From Xanthobacteraceae bacterium (lineage in GTDB: Bacteria; Pseudomonadota; Alphaproteobacteria; Rhizobiales; Xanthobacteraceae): a stretch of DNA of 60,956 bases. This document shows, one piece after another, positions 20,094 to 31,090 of the stretch; the stretch's first letter is position 1, and each line of letters opens with the position of its first letter. The translations under genes and the position numbers were made by a program. The stretch is from the NCBI GenBank assembly GCA_022841625.1, contig JALHRD010000030.1, positions 1-60,956 of the forward strand, in the 5' to 3' direction. The notes below the pieces were generated by a model. That model ran no database searches. It saw nothing but the letters and a program-made list of their open reading frames with translations, and was not told the DNA's origin.

Positions 20094-20434
20094 TCCTTCT
20101 CGTCTTCGTCCTCCTCCTCTTCTTCGTCTTCTTCGTCCTCGTCGCCCTCTTCATCGTCGTCGTATTCTTCGTCGTCCTCTTCCTCCTCCTCGTCATCCTC
20201 GTCGTCGTCTTCGTCCTCGTCCTCGTCTTCTTCCTCATCCTCTTCCCCGTCCTCGGCGACTTCGTCGGACATGGGCGGCCGCGCCGGCGCCAGGCTGACA
20301 ATTTCCAAGGTGGTTGGCGTGGCCGGCGCGCCTTGCGCCAGCAAGGCCGCAAGCGTGGCCGGCAAGAGGGCGGTCTGATCGTCAACAAGGATGCTGACAT
20401 TGCGCAGGGTGTTGCTAGTAAACGGGGTCGTCAT
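20090..20434 (-). CDS. Extremely acidic low-complexity protein
   Basis: A 114-residue protein. The first half (VSILVDDQTALLPATLAALL, then TTLEIVSLAPARPPM) could form a small domain. The last 58 or so residues are almost only Asp and Glu with a lone Tyr and few Gly. The coding strand is correspondingly almost pure purine. GGAG lies upstream; the start may be ATG 20434 or GTG 20437. Highly acidic tails occur in metal-, histone-like- or RNA-polymerase-binding proteins, but no function can be assigned. It converges on the K+ channel gene with a four-base overlap. Confidence 0.65.
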   Translation of the reverse strand: MTTPFTSNTLRNVSILVDDQTALLPATLAALLAQGAPATPTTLEIVSLAPARPPMSDEVAEDGEEDEEEDEDEDEDDDEDDEEEEEDDEEYDDDEEGDEDEEDEEEEEDEDEKD

Positions 20435-20612
20435 CACGGGCCTGTCTCCTCAGTGAAGTTTGACAACGGTAACGATCGAACGCTGACCCTCGGTGGGGCG
20501 GTACGGTCAGCAGAGAATCGCGCGGTCGGGATATTCGCTTGTTGCGGTCGCGGATGGAAGGCCGGCGCCGCTTGAGTCAGCGCCGACTTTGGGTAATCAA
20601 CGATGCCGCGTG

Positions 20613-21827
20613 TTAGGCCTTCATGGCCTTCTTGAGGTTGCCGTCGATCTTGTCGAGGAATCCGGTCGTCGACAGCCATTTCTGGTCGGCGCCGACCAGG
20701 ATCGCTAGATCCTTGGTCATGTCGCCGGCCTCGACGGTTCCGATCGTCACTTTCTCAAGCGTGTCGGCGAACTTTGCCAGATCCGGATTATTGTCGAGCT
20801 TGGCGCGGTGGGCGAGCCCGCGGCTCCAGGCAAAGATTGAAGCCACCGAATTGGTTGAGGTCTGCTCGCCCTTCTGGTGCTGACGGTAGTGGCGGGTTAC
20901 CGTGCCGTGAGCGGCTTCGGCTTCGACCACCCTGCCGTCCGGTGTGGTAAGCACCGAGGTCATTAGGCCGAGCGACCCGTAGCCCTGCGCGACAGTGTCG
21001 GATTGCACATCGCCGTCGTAGTTCTTGCAGGCCCAGACATAACCGCCCGACCACTTCAGCGCCGACGCCACCATGTCGTCGATCAAGCGGTGCTCATAGG
21101 TGATGTTCTTCTCGGCGAACTTCGCCTTGAACTCTTTGTCGAAAATCTCCTGGAAGATATCGACAAAGCGGCCATCGTAGATTTTGACGATGGTGTTCTT
21201 GGTCGACAAATAGAGTGGATAGCCCCGGTTATAAGCATAGTTCATCGAAGCGCGCGCGAAATCGCGGATTGAGTCCTCAAGGTTGTACATTGCCATCGCC
21301 ACGCCTGGGCCGGGGAACTGGAACACCTCGCGCTCGATCTTTTCGCCGTCGTCGCCAATGAAGGTGAGATAGAGTTTGCCCTGGCCTGGGACCTTGAAGT
21401 CGGTGGCGCGATACTGGTCGCCAAAGGCATGGCGGCCGATAATGATCGGCTTGGTCCAGCCTGGCACCAGCTTTGGCACGTTCCTGCAGATGATCGGCTC
21501 GCGGAAGATGACGCCGCCGAGAATGTTGCGGATGGTGCCGTTGGGCGAGCGCCACATTTCCTTGAGATTGAATTCCTTCACGCGCCCGGCATCGGGCGTG
21601 ATGGTCGCGCATTTGACCGCAACCCCGACCTCGCGGGTCTTGTTGGCGGCGTCGATGGTGATCTGGTCGTTGGTCTTGTCGCGGCTTTCCATGCCGAGGT
21701 CGTAATAAAGCAGGTCGACATCGAGATAGGGGTGGATCAGCTTGTCCTTGATCAGCTGCCAAATGATCCGAGTCATCTCGTCGCCGTCCATTTCGACGAC
21801 CGGATTCGTCACCTTGATCTTCGCCAT
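20613..21827 (-). CDS. icd: NADP-dependent isocitrate dehydrogenase, dimeric type
   Basis: A 404-residue TCA-cycle enzyme that converts isocitrate to 2-oxoglutarate. It belongs to the eukaryote-like homodimeric NADP-IDH subfamily: [20 protein letters not shown] at the N-terminus, [15 protein letters not shown], the substrate loop [20 protein letters not shown], and [20 protein letters not shown] with cofactor-determining residues. The start at 21827 fits family length and AAGGTGA upstream; the longer frame to 21920 is not supported. An unrelated monomeric isocitrate dehydrogenase gene lies directly upstream on the same strand. Confidence 0.96.
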   Translation of the reverse strand: MAKIKVTNPVVEMDGDEMTRIIWQLIKDKLIHPYLDVDLLYYDLGMESRDKTNDQITIDAANKTREVGVAVKCATITPDAGRVKEFNLKEMWRSPNGTIRNILGGVIFREPIICRNVPKLVPGWTKPIIIGRHAFGDQYRATDFKVPGQGKLYLTFIGDDGEKIEREVFQFPGPGVAMAMYNLEDSIRDFARASMNYAYNRGYPLYLSTKNTIVKIYDGRFVDIFQEIFDKEFKAKFAEKNITYEHRLIDDMVASALKWSGGYVWACKNYDGDVQSDTVAQGYGSLGLMTSVLTTPDGRVVEAEAAHGTVTRHYRQHQKGEQTSTNSVASIFAWSRGLAHRAKLDNNPDLAKFADTLEKVTIGTVEAGDMTKDLAILVGADQKWLSTTGFLDKIDGNLKKAMKA

Positions 21828-21996
21828 TTTTAAGGGATCACCTTTTGAGAGCGTGCATCGGCAACGGTCGCCGAACCGACGGAAAATTGGGCGCGCGCTT
21901 ATTGAAGCCGCCGCCCCCACCGTCGCGGCGAGCTCTATAGCATTGACTTTCGTGCCGTGAAAGCCGCGGAGACGCCCGCCACCGCTGGACTCCAGG

Positions 21997-24375
<2,379 letters not shown>

Positions 24376-24446
24376 CTATAGCATCCGCACTCCGATGGTA
24401 AAAGCCTTGTTGGTAGGTACGAGATAGGCGCCGGCGAGCGGGCGGA

Positions 24447-24471
24447 GAAAGGGTGCCGACCAGGCCCTTTC
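24447..24471. other. Short inverted repeat upstream of trmJ
   Basis: GAAAGGG (24447-24453) and CCCTTTC (24465-24471) can pair across an 11-base loop, between the divergent isocitrate dehydrogenase and trmJ genes. It may be an operator or leader hairpin. A T-rich stretch follows but is interrupted, so a terminator call is weak. Confidence 0.35.
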
Positions 24472-24525
24472 CCGTGCTTTTTCCGGCGGGGTGCGGGCGC
24501 TATAGCTGGCGCTGTGGAGATCAGA

Positions 24526-25755
24526 ATGCCCGGGTCCGGAACCGACAAGACCAAGCGCTGGATCGAGACGCCGGCGCCGGTGGTGATCCTGGTCGAGCCC
24601 CAATTGGGCGACAATATCGGTGCCACAGCGCGCGCCATGGCGAATTTCGGCCTATCGCGCCTGCGTCTGGTCAAGCCGCGCGACGGCTGGCCCAATCCGC
24701 GCGCCTGGGTGGCCGCGTCCGGCGCCGACCGGGTGCTGGACCAGGCGGTGTTGTTCGAGACCCTCGATGCCGCCATTGCCGACCTGACCTTCGTGCTGGC
24801 CACCACGGCGCGCGCCCATGACCAGGCCAAGCCGGTGGTCTCACCGGAACAGGCGGCGGGGCTGATGGCGCCCAAGGTCGCGGCCGGCGAAGGCGTCGGC
24901 GTGGTGTTTGGGCGCGAGCGCTATGGCCTTGAGAACCATGAAGTCAGCCTTGCCGATATTATCCTAACGCTGCCGGTCAATCCGGCCTTCGCTTCGCTCA
25001 ATCTAGCGCAGGCGGTGCTGGTCGTCGGCTATGAATGGCACAAGCTGACCTCCGGCGGCGCGCTGCCGTTCGCGATGCCGCAAAAGTCGCTGGCCGCGAC
25101 GCGCGAGCAATTGTTTGCGTTCTTTTCCAATCTCGAACGCGAACTCGAACGGGTCGAATATTTCCGGCCGGCCGACAAGCGCGACACCATGCTGATCAAC
25201 CTGCGCAACATCTTCCACCGCATGGCGCCGACGCGACAAGACATCCAAACCTTGCAGGGCGTCATCATGGCGATCGCCGAGGGCCGCAAGGGTCCGGCGC
25301 GCGGCGGCGTGCTCGACGGCGCGCAAGCCGAAATGCTGCGCACGCTGCTTGCCGAACATGCCACCGGGCAAGCGCCCACCGATCGTGCGCCGGCGCGCGG
25401 CCTCGCACGCCTGCTCCGGCGCAACCCGACCGAAGCGGAGCGCCTGTTGTGGGATGCGCTGACCAAGGATCGCCGGTTCGCCGGTCATGGCTTCAAGCGG
25501 CAGACGCCGATTGGCCGGCACATCGCCGACCTGGTGTCGTTTCCGCTGCGGCTGGTGATCGATCTGGCGCCCGAGACGGAAGGCGCGGCGGCGGTGGAGG
25601 AACGCGCGGAGCGGCGCGCGTGGCTGGTCGAGCGCGGCTATGAAGTGGTGCCGGTCGCGGCCGGCGATGTCAGGCAAGACGTTGTGGCGGTGCTCGACGC
25701 ACTCGACCGGACCGTCGCGGCGCGCGAAGCCAGTTCACAATCGATTGTGAAATAG
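24526..25755 (+). CDS. trmJ: TrmJ-like tRNA methyltransferase fused to DUF559
   Basis: A 409-residue two-domain protein. Residues 1 to about 270 are a SPOUT methyltransferase of the TrmJ group (tRNA Cm32/Um32 2'-O-methylation). Visible features are VEPQLGDNIGATARAMANFG, FGRERYGLENHEVSLAD and the knot motif LPVNPAFASLNLAQAVLVVGYE. Residues from about 292 resemble DUF559, a Vsr/restriction-endonuclease-like fold: LLRRNPTEAERLLWDAL, then HGFKRQTPIGRHIADLVSF, and a GYEVVPVAAGDVRQDVVAVLDAL end. In typical DUF559 the central strand is L-V-I-E-L-D-G-G-x-H. Here it is LVIDLAPETEG, so the nuclease site is altered. GGAG is six bases before ATG 24526. Confidence 0.88.
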   Translation: MPGSGTDKTKRWIETPAPVVILVEPQLGDNIGATARAMANFGLSRLRLVKPRDGWPNPRAWVAASGADRVLDQAVLFETLDAAIADLTFVLATTARAHDQAKPVVSPEQAAGLMAPKVAAGEGVGVVFGRERYGLENHEVSLADIILTLPVNPAFASLNLAQAVLVVGYEWHKLTSGGALPFAMPQKSLAATREQLFAFFSNLERELERVEYFRPADKRDTMLINLRNIFHRMAPTRQDIQTLQGVIMAIAEGRKGPARGGVLDGAQAEMLRTLLAEHATGQAPTDRAPARGLARLLRRNPTEAERLLWDALTKDRRFAGHGFKRQTPIGRHIADLVSFPLRLVIDLAPETEGAAAVEERAERRAWLVERGYEVVPVAAGDVRQDVVAVLDALDRTVAAREASSQSIVK

Positions 25756-25759
25756 CCGG

Positions 25760-26539
25760 CTAGGAACGCAGCCGGTCGAGTTGCGCACGCGCGCCGGCGC
25801 GCAGGAATCCGAGGTCGCTGCCGATGGCACAGAAGCGCATGCCGCGCTTGACCACGGCCAGCGCGCGGTCGGCGCTGGCGCAGAAGGCGCCGGGAATCTT
25901 GCCCGCCATTTGCGCGGCGGCAACGATGCGGTCGAGTTCGACCTCGACCTCGCGCGATTCCGGATCGAGCGTGCGTCCCTCCGACAGCGCAATCGACAGA
26001 TCGGACGGTCCGAGAAACAGGCCGTCGATGCCGGGCGTCGATGCGATGGCGTCGATATTGGCAAGCGCGGTGCGGGTTTCAACCATCGCCAATGTGACGA
26101 TGTTGTCATTGCCGTGCGCCAGATAATTCTTCTGATCGGCAATGCCGGCCAGCATGCAGGCGCGATGCGGCCCCCAGCTGCGTTCGCCGCTCGGCGGGAA
26201 TTTTGCCGCCGCGGCGAATGCCCGAGCGTCGGCGGCGGTGTTGATCATTGGCGCGATGATGCCTTCCGCGCCGAAATCGAGAACGCGACTGACCATAGCG
26301 AAGTCGCCCAGCGGCACGCGCACGATCGGCGACGCGCCGGCCTGCCGAACGGCGGCGATCGCCGTTGCGAGCCCGGCGAGATCCCACAGGCCGTGCTGGG
26401 AATCGAGTGTGACTGCCGAAAAGCCTTCGCGCGCGACCGTTTCGGCTACCAGCGGCGCCGGTAGGCCGCACCAGCCGGTATGCACGACCGTACCAGCGCG
26501 GAGCCTGGCGGCGAGCGAGAAACCGGGGAGCGAGGACAT
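25760..26539 (-). CDS. HpcH/HpaI-family aldolase
   Basis: A 259-residue class II (metal-dependent) 2-keto-3-deoxy aldolase, the type that cleaves 4-hydroxy-2-oxoheptanedioate to pyruvate and succinate semialdehyde. The general-base His lies in LDSQHGLWD and the substrate Arg in IVRVPLGD. The metal ligands are the Glu in AMVETRTAL and the Asp in LGPSDLS, and the FPPSGERSWGPHRA loop is present. It converges on trmJ with only four bases between stops. The HpaB/HpaC pair at 58-60 kb is a possible but distant partner. Confidence 0.9.
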   Translation of the reverse strand: MSSLPGFSLAARLRAGTVVHTGWCGLPAPLVAETVAREGFSAVTLDSQHGLWDLAGLATAIAAVRQAGASPIVRVPLGDFAMVSRVLDFGAEGIIAPMINTAADARAFAAAAKFPPSGERSWGPHRACMLAGIADQKNYLAHGNDNIVTLAMVETRTALANIDAIASTPGIDGLFLGPSDLSIALSEGRTLDPESREVEVELDRIVAAAQMAGKIPGAFCASADRALAVVKRGMRFCAIGSDLGFLRAGARAQLDRLRS

Positions 26540-26589
26540 CGATCAACTCGAATTCGAGGGGCGCAATTTTAAGCCGCTGCGATGCGCGG

Positions 26590-26913
26590 CTATCGCCCGG
26601 CTTTGATCTGTTCGACCGCCTTACCCATCAATTCGATCATGGCCTTGCGGATTTCTTGATCGGTTGTGACAATGCCGACGGCATCGAGATCTTTGCGGAT
26701 CTTGCGAAACACATCGTCCTCGCCGGTCTCCTCAAAGTCGGCCATCACGACTTCCTTGGCATAGCTGTCGGCGTCGGGGCCCTTGCGTCCCAGTTTCTCC
26801 GCTGCCCAGAGTCCAAGCAGCTTGTTGCGCCGCGCGGTGGCTTTGAACTTCAAGTCCTCGTCGTGCGCAAATTGCTTTTCGAAACCCTCTTCACGCTTGT
26901 CGAACGCGCTCAT
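26590..26913 (-). CDS. ATPase inhibitor zeta subunit (DUF1476)
   Basis: A 107-residue protein of the alphaproteobacterial zeta-subunit family, which inserts into the F1-ATPase to block ATP hydrolysis. The N-terminus MSAFDKREEGFEKQFAHDED is the inhibitory region of the family, followed by ARRNKLLGLWAAEKLGRKGP and a helical C-terminal part. GAGGG precedes ATG 26913. Its presence supports an alphaproteobacterial origin. The roughly 300 bases between it and purC hold nothing I recognise. Confidence 0.93.
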   Translation of the reverse strand: MSAFDKREEGFEKQFAHDEDLKFKATARRNKLLGLWAAEKLGRKGPDADSYAKEVVMADFEETGEDDVFRKIRKDLDAVGIVTTDQEIRKAMIELMGKAVEQIKAGR

Positions 26914-27216
26914 GATTGCCCTCGCATGTGGAGTGTCCTCGCATAAGCTGCCGCGCCGTCGTCGGCCCGCGGTCATCTCGCCTTGCATAGCGAGGCGGGA
27001 CGGTCAAGGCAACATCATGGCGGCGTGATTCGCGTCCGGCGCATGCCGTCCGTATCGATTGTGCTGGGGCGCGCGATCGGTTAGGTTGCGTCATCTGGAC
27101 GCGTGGCCTAGTTAGTACGCTCAGTCTCCGCCCGCGTTCGTCGAAGCCGCGGAATAACAAGTTTCAACGGAGCCACGGCAATCACTATGGATTTTCACAA
27201 ACCACGGTACACGCCG

Positions 27217-27984
27217 ATGAGCCGTCGTCGCCGAATCTATGAAGGCAAGGCCAAGATCCTTTACGAAGGTCCTGAGCCAGGAACGTTGGTCCAACACTTC
27301 AAGGATGATGCAACGGCGTTCAATGCAAAGAAGCACGAGGTGATTGAGGGCAAGGGAGTCCTTAATAACCGAATCTCGGAATATGTATTCCAGCATCTCA
27401 ACGATATTGGGGTGCCGACCCATTTCATCCGCCGACTCAACATGCGCGAGCAGTTGATTCGCGAGGTGGAGATCATTCCGCTTGAAGTGGTGGTGCGCAA
27501 TGTTGCGGCGGGTTCGCTGTCGCAGCGCTTGGGGATCGAGGAGGGCACGCAGCTGCCGCGCTCGATCATCGAATTCTACTACAAGAACGATCAGCTCAAC
27601 GATCCGATGGTCTCGGAAGAGCACATCACCGCTTTCGGCTGGGCGACGCCGCAGGAGATCGATGACATCATGGCGCTGGCCATCCGGGTCAACGACTTCC
27701 TGTCGGGCGTGTTTCTCGGCGTTGGCATCCGGCTGGTCGACTTCAAGATGGAGACCGGGCGGCTGTGGGAAAACGAGACGATGCGGATCGTGGTCGCCGA
27801 TGAGATCTCGCCGGACTCCTGTCGGCTGTGGGACATCAAGTCGAACGAGAAGCTCGACAAGGATCGCTTCCGCCGGGATCTCGGCGGCCTGCTCGAAGCC
27901 TATACCGAAGTTGCCCGGCGGCTCGGCATCGTGAATGAAGGCGAGCGTCCGCAAGGCACCGGGCCGGTGCTGGTGAAGAGCTAG
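27217..27984 (+). CDS. purC: SAICAR synthase PurC
   Basis: Phosphoribosylaminoimidazole-succinocarboxamide synthase, 255 residues from ATG 27217, the step that adds Asp to CAIR in purine synthesis. It begins [20 protein letters not shown] and keeps the family blocks [25 protein letters not shown] and [11 protein letters not shown]. An upstream in-frame ATG at 27187 would add ten residues; homologues as I recall start at MSRRRR. In related genomes purS and purQ follow closely. Here 2.2 kb of other DNA intervenes. Confidence 0.96.
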   Translation: MSRRRRIYEGKAKILYEGPEPGTLVQHFKDDATAFNAKKHEVIEGKGVLNNRISEYVFQHLNDIGVPTHFIRRLNMREQLIREVEIIPLEVVVRNVAAGSLSQRLGIEEGTQLPRSIIEFYYKNDQLNDPMVSEEHITAFGWATPQEIDDIMALAIRVNDFLSGVFLGVGIRLVDFKMETGRLWENETMRIVVADEISPDSCRLWDIKSNEKLDKDRFRRDLGGLLEAYTEVARRLGIVNEGERPQGTGPVLVKS

Positions 27985-28082
27985 TCGCGTTTCGCGCGTC
28001 GTTTTTTCACAAGATTGAATTCGCAATGGCTGGGCTTGTCCCGGCCATTTGCGTCTTTAGACTGAGGTTGCGGAGAAGAACC

Positions 28083-28132
28083 AGAGCATGATCCCGAAAA
28101 GTGGGAATCGGTTTTCGGAAAAGGTCATGATC
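28083..28132. repeat. Degenerate Hyphomicrobiales intergenic palindrome
   Basis: The sequence starts agagcatgatcccgaaaagt, and CCGAAAA (28094-28100) pairs with TTTTCGG (28112-28118). It resembles the very common rhizobial palindrome agagcatgatccggaaaagt...gatcatgctc, but the outer arms are imperfect. It directly abuts copy 2 of the bipartite repeat. Confidence 0.7.
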
Positions 28133-28133
28133 G

Positions 28134-28297
28134 AGTGGTCCGATTCTAGCACTCGCATCCCGTTTCCGCGGGCGATTTTGCGAATGTTAGAATCAAAGGA
28201 CCACTAGCAAGTATAGGCTGCTAGTGGAGTTTTGGATTTGACATTCGCATCGCGTGCTCGCTGCCAGGTGGGTAGCGAATGTCAAATCCACTCCACT
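28134..28297. repeat. Bipartite palindromic repeat, copy 2
   Basis: Same two-module structure as copy 1. The left inner arm of module A has two changes against its partner (CTAGCACTCGCA versus TGCGAATGTTAG), and the outermost CTAG/CTAG bases are lost at both ends. Module B is intact. The element ends 21 bp before the GTG start of the Bug gene, just ahead of its Shine-Dalgarno site, so any promoter for that gene must lie within or across the repeat. Confidence 0.92.
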
Positions 28298-28317
28298 CGC
28301 GCGACCGGGAGAGCGAC

Positions 28318-29298
28318 GTGACCAAGGCGCACGGCATCGCAGTCGGTTTGGCAATGGGATTGGCGCTCGGACTTGTCGGTGCAGCGCCCGCGCAAGATTA
28401 TCCGAATCAGCCGGTCAAGCTGGTGGTGCCGTTCCCGGCCGGCGGCGGCACCGATGCGCTGGCGCGCTGGTTTGCTAAAGGACTTGAGGCAAAGTTCGGT
28501 CAACCCTTCGTGGTCGAGAACCGGGCCGGTTCCGGCACCACGCTCGGCGCGGGTTTTGTCGCGCGCGCTGCGCCCGACGGTTACACCATCATGCTGGGGA
28601 CCAGTTCGACCTATGCGATCGCACCCAATGTCTACAAGAAGGTGCCGTTCGATCCGATCAAGGATTTCGCGGCGATCGCTTTGGTCGCGGAAGTGCCGTT
28701 CGTCCTGTCGGTGAATCCAGCGCTGCCGGTCAAGTCGGTGGCGGAGCTGGTGACGCTCATCAAAAGCAAGTCCGGCGCGATGAGTTACGCTTCCGCGGGC
28801 ATCGGCACCCAGCATCATGTCAATGCCGAATTGTTCAAGACCCTGACCGGCACCGAGATGACGCACGTCCCCTATCGCGGCGGCGGGCCGGCGCTGCAGG
28901 ACGTGGTCGCCGGACATGTGCCGATCTATTTCGGTGATGTCAGCACGGTCATGCCGATTGCGCGCGCGGGCAAGGTGCGAGCGTTGGCGCTGACCATCAT
29001 GCAGCGGCTCGACGCATTTCCCGACATCCCGACCATGCACGAGGCCGGCATTGCCAATTACAATGCCAGCGCCTGGCAGGCTTTCGTGGCGCCAGCCGGA
29101 ACGCCGGCGGCGATCGTCAATCGATTGAACCAGGCGTTGATCGAGATCGTGAAGTCGCCTGAAACGCAAAAGCGATTTTTTGAACTGGGGCTGCGGCCAT
29201 TGACCAGCACGCCCGAGGAACTCGGCGCCTATCTGAAGAGCGAGCTGGTGCGCTGGGGCAAGATCGTGGAGGCTGCCGGCGCGAAGGGCATTGAGTGA
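28318..29298 (+). CDS. Bug-family tripartite tricarboxylate transporter receptor
   Basis: A 326-residue predicted periplasmic binding protein. The signal segment GIAVGLAMGLALGLVGAAPA is followed by YPNQPVKLVVPFPAGGGTDA, AAPDGYTIMLGTSS and VPYRGGGPALQDVVAGHVPI, all Bug signatures. The start is taken as GTG 28318 with GGGAGAG seven bases before. An ATG at 28279 lies inside the repeat and would give an odd N-terminus. It is followed by an arylmalonate-decarboxylase-like gene, so the ligand may be a malonate derivative or related dicarboxylate (inference). No membrane partner is in the window. Confidence 0.9.
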   Translation: MTKAHGIAVGLAMGLALGLVGAAPAQDYPNQPVKLVVPFPAGGGTDALARWFAKGLEAKFGQPFVVENRAGSGTTLGAGFVARAAPDGYTIMLGTSSTYAIAPNVYKKVPFDPIKDFAAIALVAEVPFVLSVNPALPVKSVAELVTLIKSKSGAMSYASAGIGTQHHVNAELFKTLTGTEMTHVPYRGGGPALQDVVAGHVPIYFGDVSTVMPIARAGKVRALALTIMQRLDAFPDIPTMHEAGIANYNASAWQAFVAPAGTPAAIVNRLNQALIEIVKSPETQKRFFELGLRPLTSTPEELGAYLKSELVRWGKIVEAAGAKGIE

Positions 29299-29370
29299 GG
29301 GTTGGCGGCATGCAACTCTCGACGCGAAAATTATGAAACCGATCGCGAACGACGGATGAAAGAGACAGCG

Positions 29371-30096
29371 ATGAGCACGAGCGCAACCATCGGCCTGGTG
29401 GTCCCACATGCCGACGACAAGATTCCGGCCGAAGGCCCGCAGATGTATCCGAACCAGCGGTTCGTCCCGAAGGGCGTCGGCGTACGCTCGCTGACCCCCG
29501 AGGGCTATGCCGCGGCATTCGACGCAATCATGCCGGCCGCCGAATATCTGGTGAAACAGGGCGTCGACGCGATCATGGTGATCGGCACCTCGCTCACCTT
29601 CTATCGCGGTCCGGAGGCGCATAGCCGTCTCTTGGAAAAATTGCGGACCACGACCGGGCTTCCGGTCAGCACCATGAGCCAGGCGATCCTGGACGGCCTC
29701 AAGGCGGTCGGCGCCAAGCGGGTCGCGGTGACCACCGCCTATACCGATGTGGTGAACCAGCGGCTGACCGAACTCCTGGTGGCGGATGGCTATGAGGTTT
29801 TATCGCTCGAAGCTTTCCACATTCTCGAGTTCGGCGGACCCGCGCGCATGAGCGAGACCGATATCATCGACCTGAGCGGCAAGTCGGTGGCGAATGCGCC
29901 CGGCGCCGATGGGGTGGTGATCTCCTGCGGCGGGCTGCGTACGCTTGGGGTCCATAAGCCGTTGGAGGAGCGGCACGGCCTGCCGGTGGTGTCGTCGACG
30001 CCGGCGGCGTTCTGGGCGGCGATGCGGCTGGTCGGCGAAAGCGGTCGCGTCACGGGCCATGGACGGCTGCTAGAACAGTCGCCGCCTGTGCATTAA
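29371..30096 (+). CDS. Arylmalonate decarboxylase-like enzyme
   Basis: A 241-residue protein of the Asp/Glu racemase superfamily, arylmalonate decarboxylase/maleate isomerase branch. Against my memory of the Bordetella enzyme (240 residues) it aligns from TIGLVV onward with a constant offset of two. The dioxyanion-hole residues Thr75, Ser76, Tyr126 and Gly189 and the catalytic Cys188 correspond to Thr73, Ser74, Tyr124, Gly187 and Cys186 (motifs IGTSLTFYRG, TTAYTD, ISCGGL). The family decarboxylates 2-aryl-malonates without cofactor. Maleate isomerases carry a second catalytic Cys at the Gly74 position; here it is Gly72. ATG 29371 has AAAGAGA upstream; 29356 is an alternative start. It is paired with a Bug receptor inside the purine cluster. 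Confidence 0.82.
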   Translation: MSTSATIGLVVPHADDKIPAEGPQMYPNQRFVPKGVGVRSLTPEGYAAAFDAIMPAAEYLVKQGVDAIMVIGTSLTFYRGPEAHSRLLEKLRTTTGLPVSTMSQAILDGLKAVGAKRVAVTTAYTDVVNQRLTELLVADGYEVLSLEAFHILEFGGPARMSETDIIDLSGKSVANAPGADGVVISCGGLRTLGVHKPLEERHGLPVVSSTPAAFWAAMRLVGESGRVTGHGRLLEQSPPVH

Positions 30097-30221
30097 GACG
30101 CGATTGCGCGTGGACTTCGCGCCGTAGGCATGCATTTTGGCCGCGAATCGCGTCCTGTCCGGACGTGGTTTCTTGCAGTCGACGCGCTTTATTGCAGTCT
30201 AATGAGAGCCGAGCCCCCGTC

Positions 30222-30464
30222 ATGAAAGCCCGCGTTACCGTCACATTGAAGTCCGGCATCCTCGACCCCCAGGGCAAGGCCATCGAGGGGGCGCTCAAAA
30301 CGCTGGGCGTCAAAGGAGTGTCCAACGTCCGCCAGGGCAAGGTTTTCGACATTGAAATCAAGGGTAAAGACCGCAAAGCCGTGACCGCCGCTCTCAAGGC
30401 GGCGGCCGATAAGCTGCTCGCCAATACGGTGATTGAGAATTATGATGTGAAGCTGCTGAAATAG
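30222..30464 (+). CDS. purS: FGAM synthase subunit PurS
   Basis: An 80-residue subunit of the three-part phosphoribosylformylglycinamidine synthase, bridging the glutaminase PurQ and small PurL. It begins MKARVTVTLKSGILDPQGKA and includes GVKGVSNVRQGKVFDIEI, the usual PurS beta-strand pattern. The start at 30222 matches family length. It is separated from purC by the repeat, the Bug gene and the decarboxylase-like gene. Confidence 0.93.
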   Translation: MKARVTVTLKSGILDPQGKAIEGALKTLGVKGVSNVRQGKVFDIEIKGKDRKAVTAALKAAADKLLANTVIENYDVKLLK

Positions 30465-30520
30465 GGCGCAGCCCAATCGGACCGTCTCGCGCGAGACCTG
30501 ACGGCTGCGGAAACTGCTTG

Positions 30521-31090
30521 ATGACGAAGCTTCGCACCCTCGCTCTTGTTGTCTTGATCGCCTCGGCGCTCGCGGCGGTGCTGGCCGGCGACGCGGTGAC
30601 GGTCGGATTGCGCGCCCCGGAGCGCGCCAGTGCGCCGGCAAACTTCGTCGAGATCAAGTGGCCGTTTCCGCGCGATCAATGGGGCGATGGGCGGGCGTTC
30701 CGTTGCGCCGCCACGACCTGCGGCGTTGAAGTCAATCTTTATCTGCGTCCCAAGATCGGCTTCTGCAATTGCGACACCGGGGTGGCCGACGAGGCCGAAC
30801 TCGATCGCGTCGGCGACCTCGAATTGTTCAGCCAGAAATTCTTCGGCCTGACCCACGGCGATGACATCCGAGTCGGCTGGATGAAGGGGTTGAGCCGCGT
30901 CTATCAAGTCGATATTCCCTATGCGCAGCCGCGCCCGATTCTGGCGATGGCGTTCAGCAATGAATGCGATGTGATGGTCGCCACCGTGATCGCGCCGCTC
31001 GATCAATTGCCCAACGCGGAGCGGCATGTGCTCGCTTTTCTTAATGGCGAGCCGATGCTGAAATGGGCGCGCGCCCAGTTTGGACTCTGA
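30521..31090 (+). CDS. Hypothetical exported or anchored protein in pur cluster
   Basis: A 189-residue protein with an N-terminal hydrophobic segment ([20 protein letters not shown]), predicted exported or membrane-anchored. The mature part has Cys residues in [12 protein letters not shown] and GFCNCDTG, and a W[10 protein letters not shown] stretch. No domain recognised. Its stop overlaps the purQ start as TGATG, so the two are translationally coupled, which points to a long-standing place in the operon. A link to purine synthesis is not evident. Confidence 0.75.
   Translation: MTKLRTLALVVLIASALAAVLAGDAVTVGLRAPERASAPANFVEIKWPFPRDQWGDGRAFRCAATTCGVEVNLYLRPKIGFCNCDTGVADEAELDRVGDLELFSQKFFGLTHGDDIRVGWMKGLSRVYQVDIPYAQPRPILAMAFSNECDVMVATVIAPLDQLPNAERHVLAFLNGEPMLKWARAQFGL

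Noticed and set aside
27985-28008. Intrinsic terminator after purC
   Set aside because: CGCG-TTT-CGCG followed by T6 is suggestive, but the stem is only four pairs and not directly before the T run.
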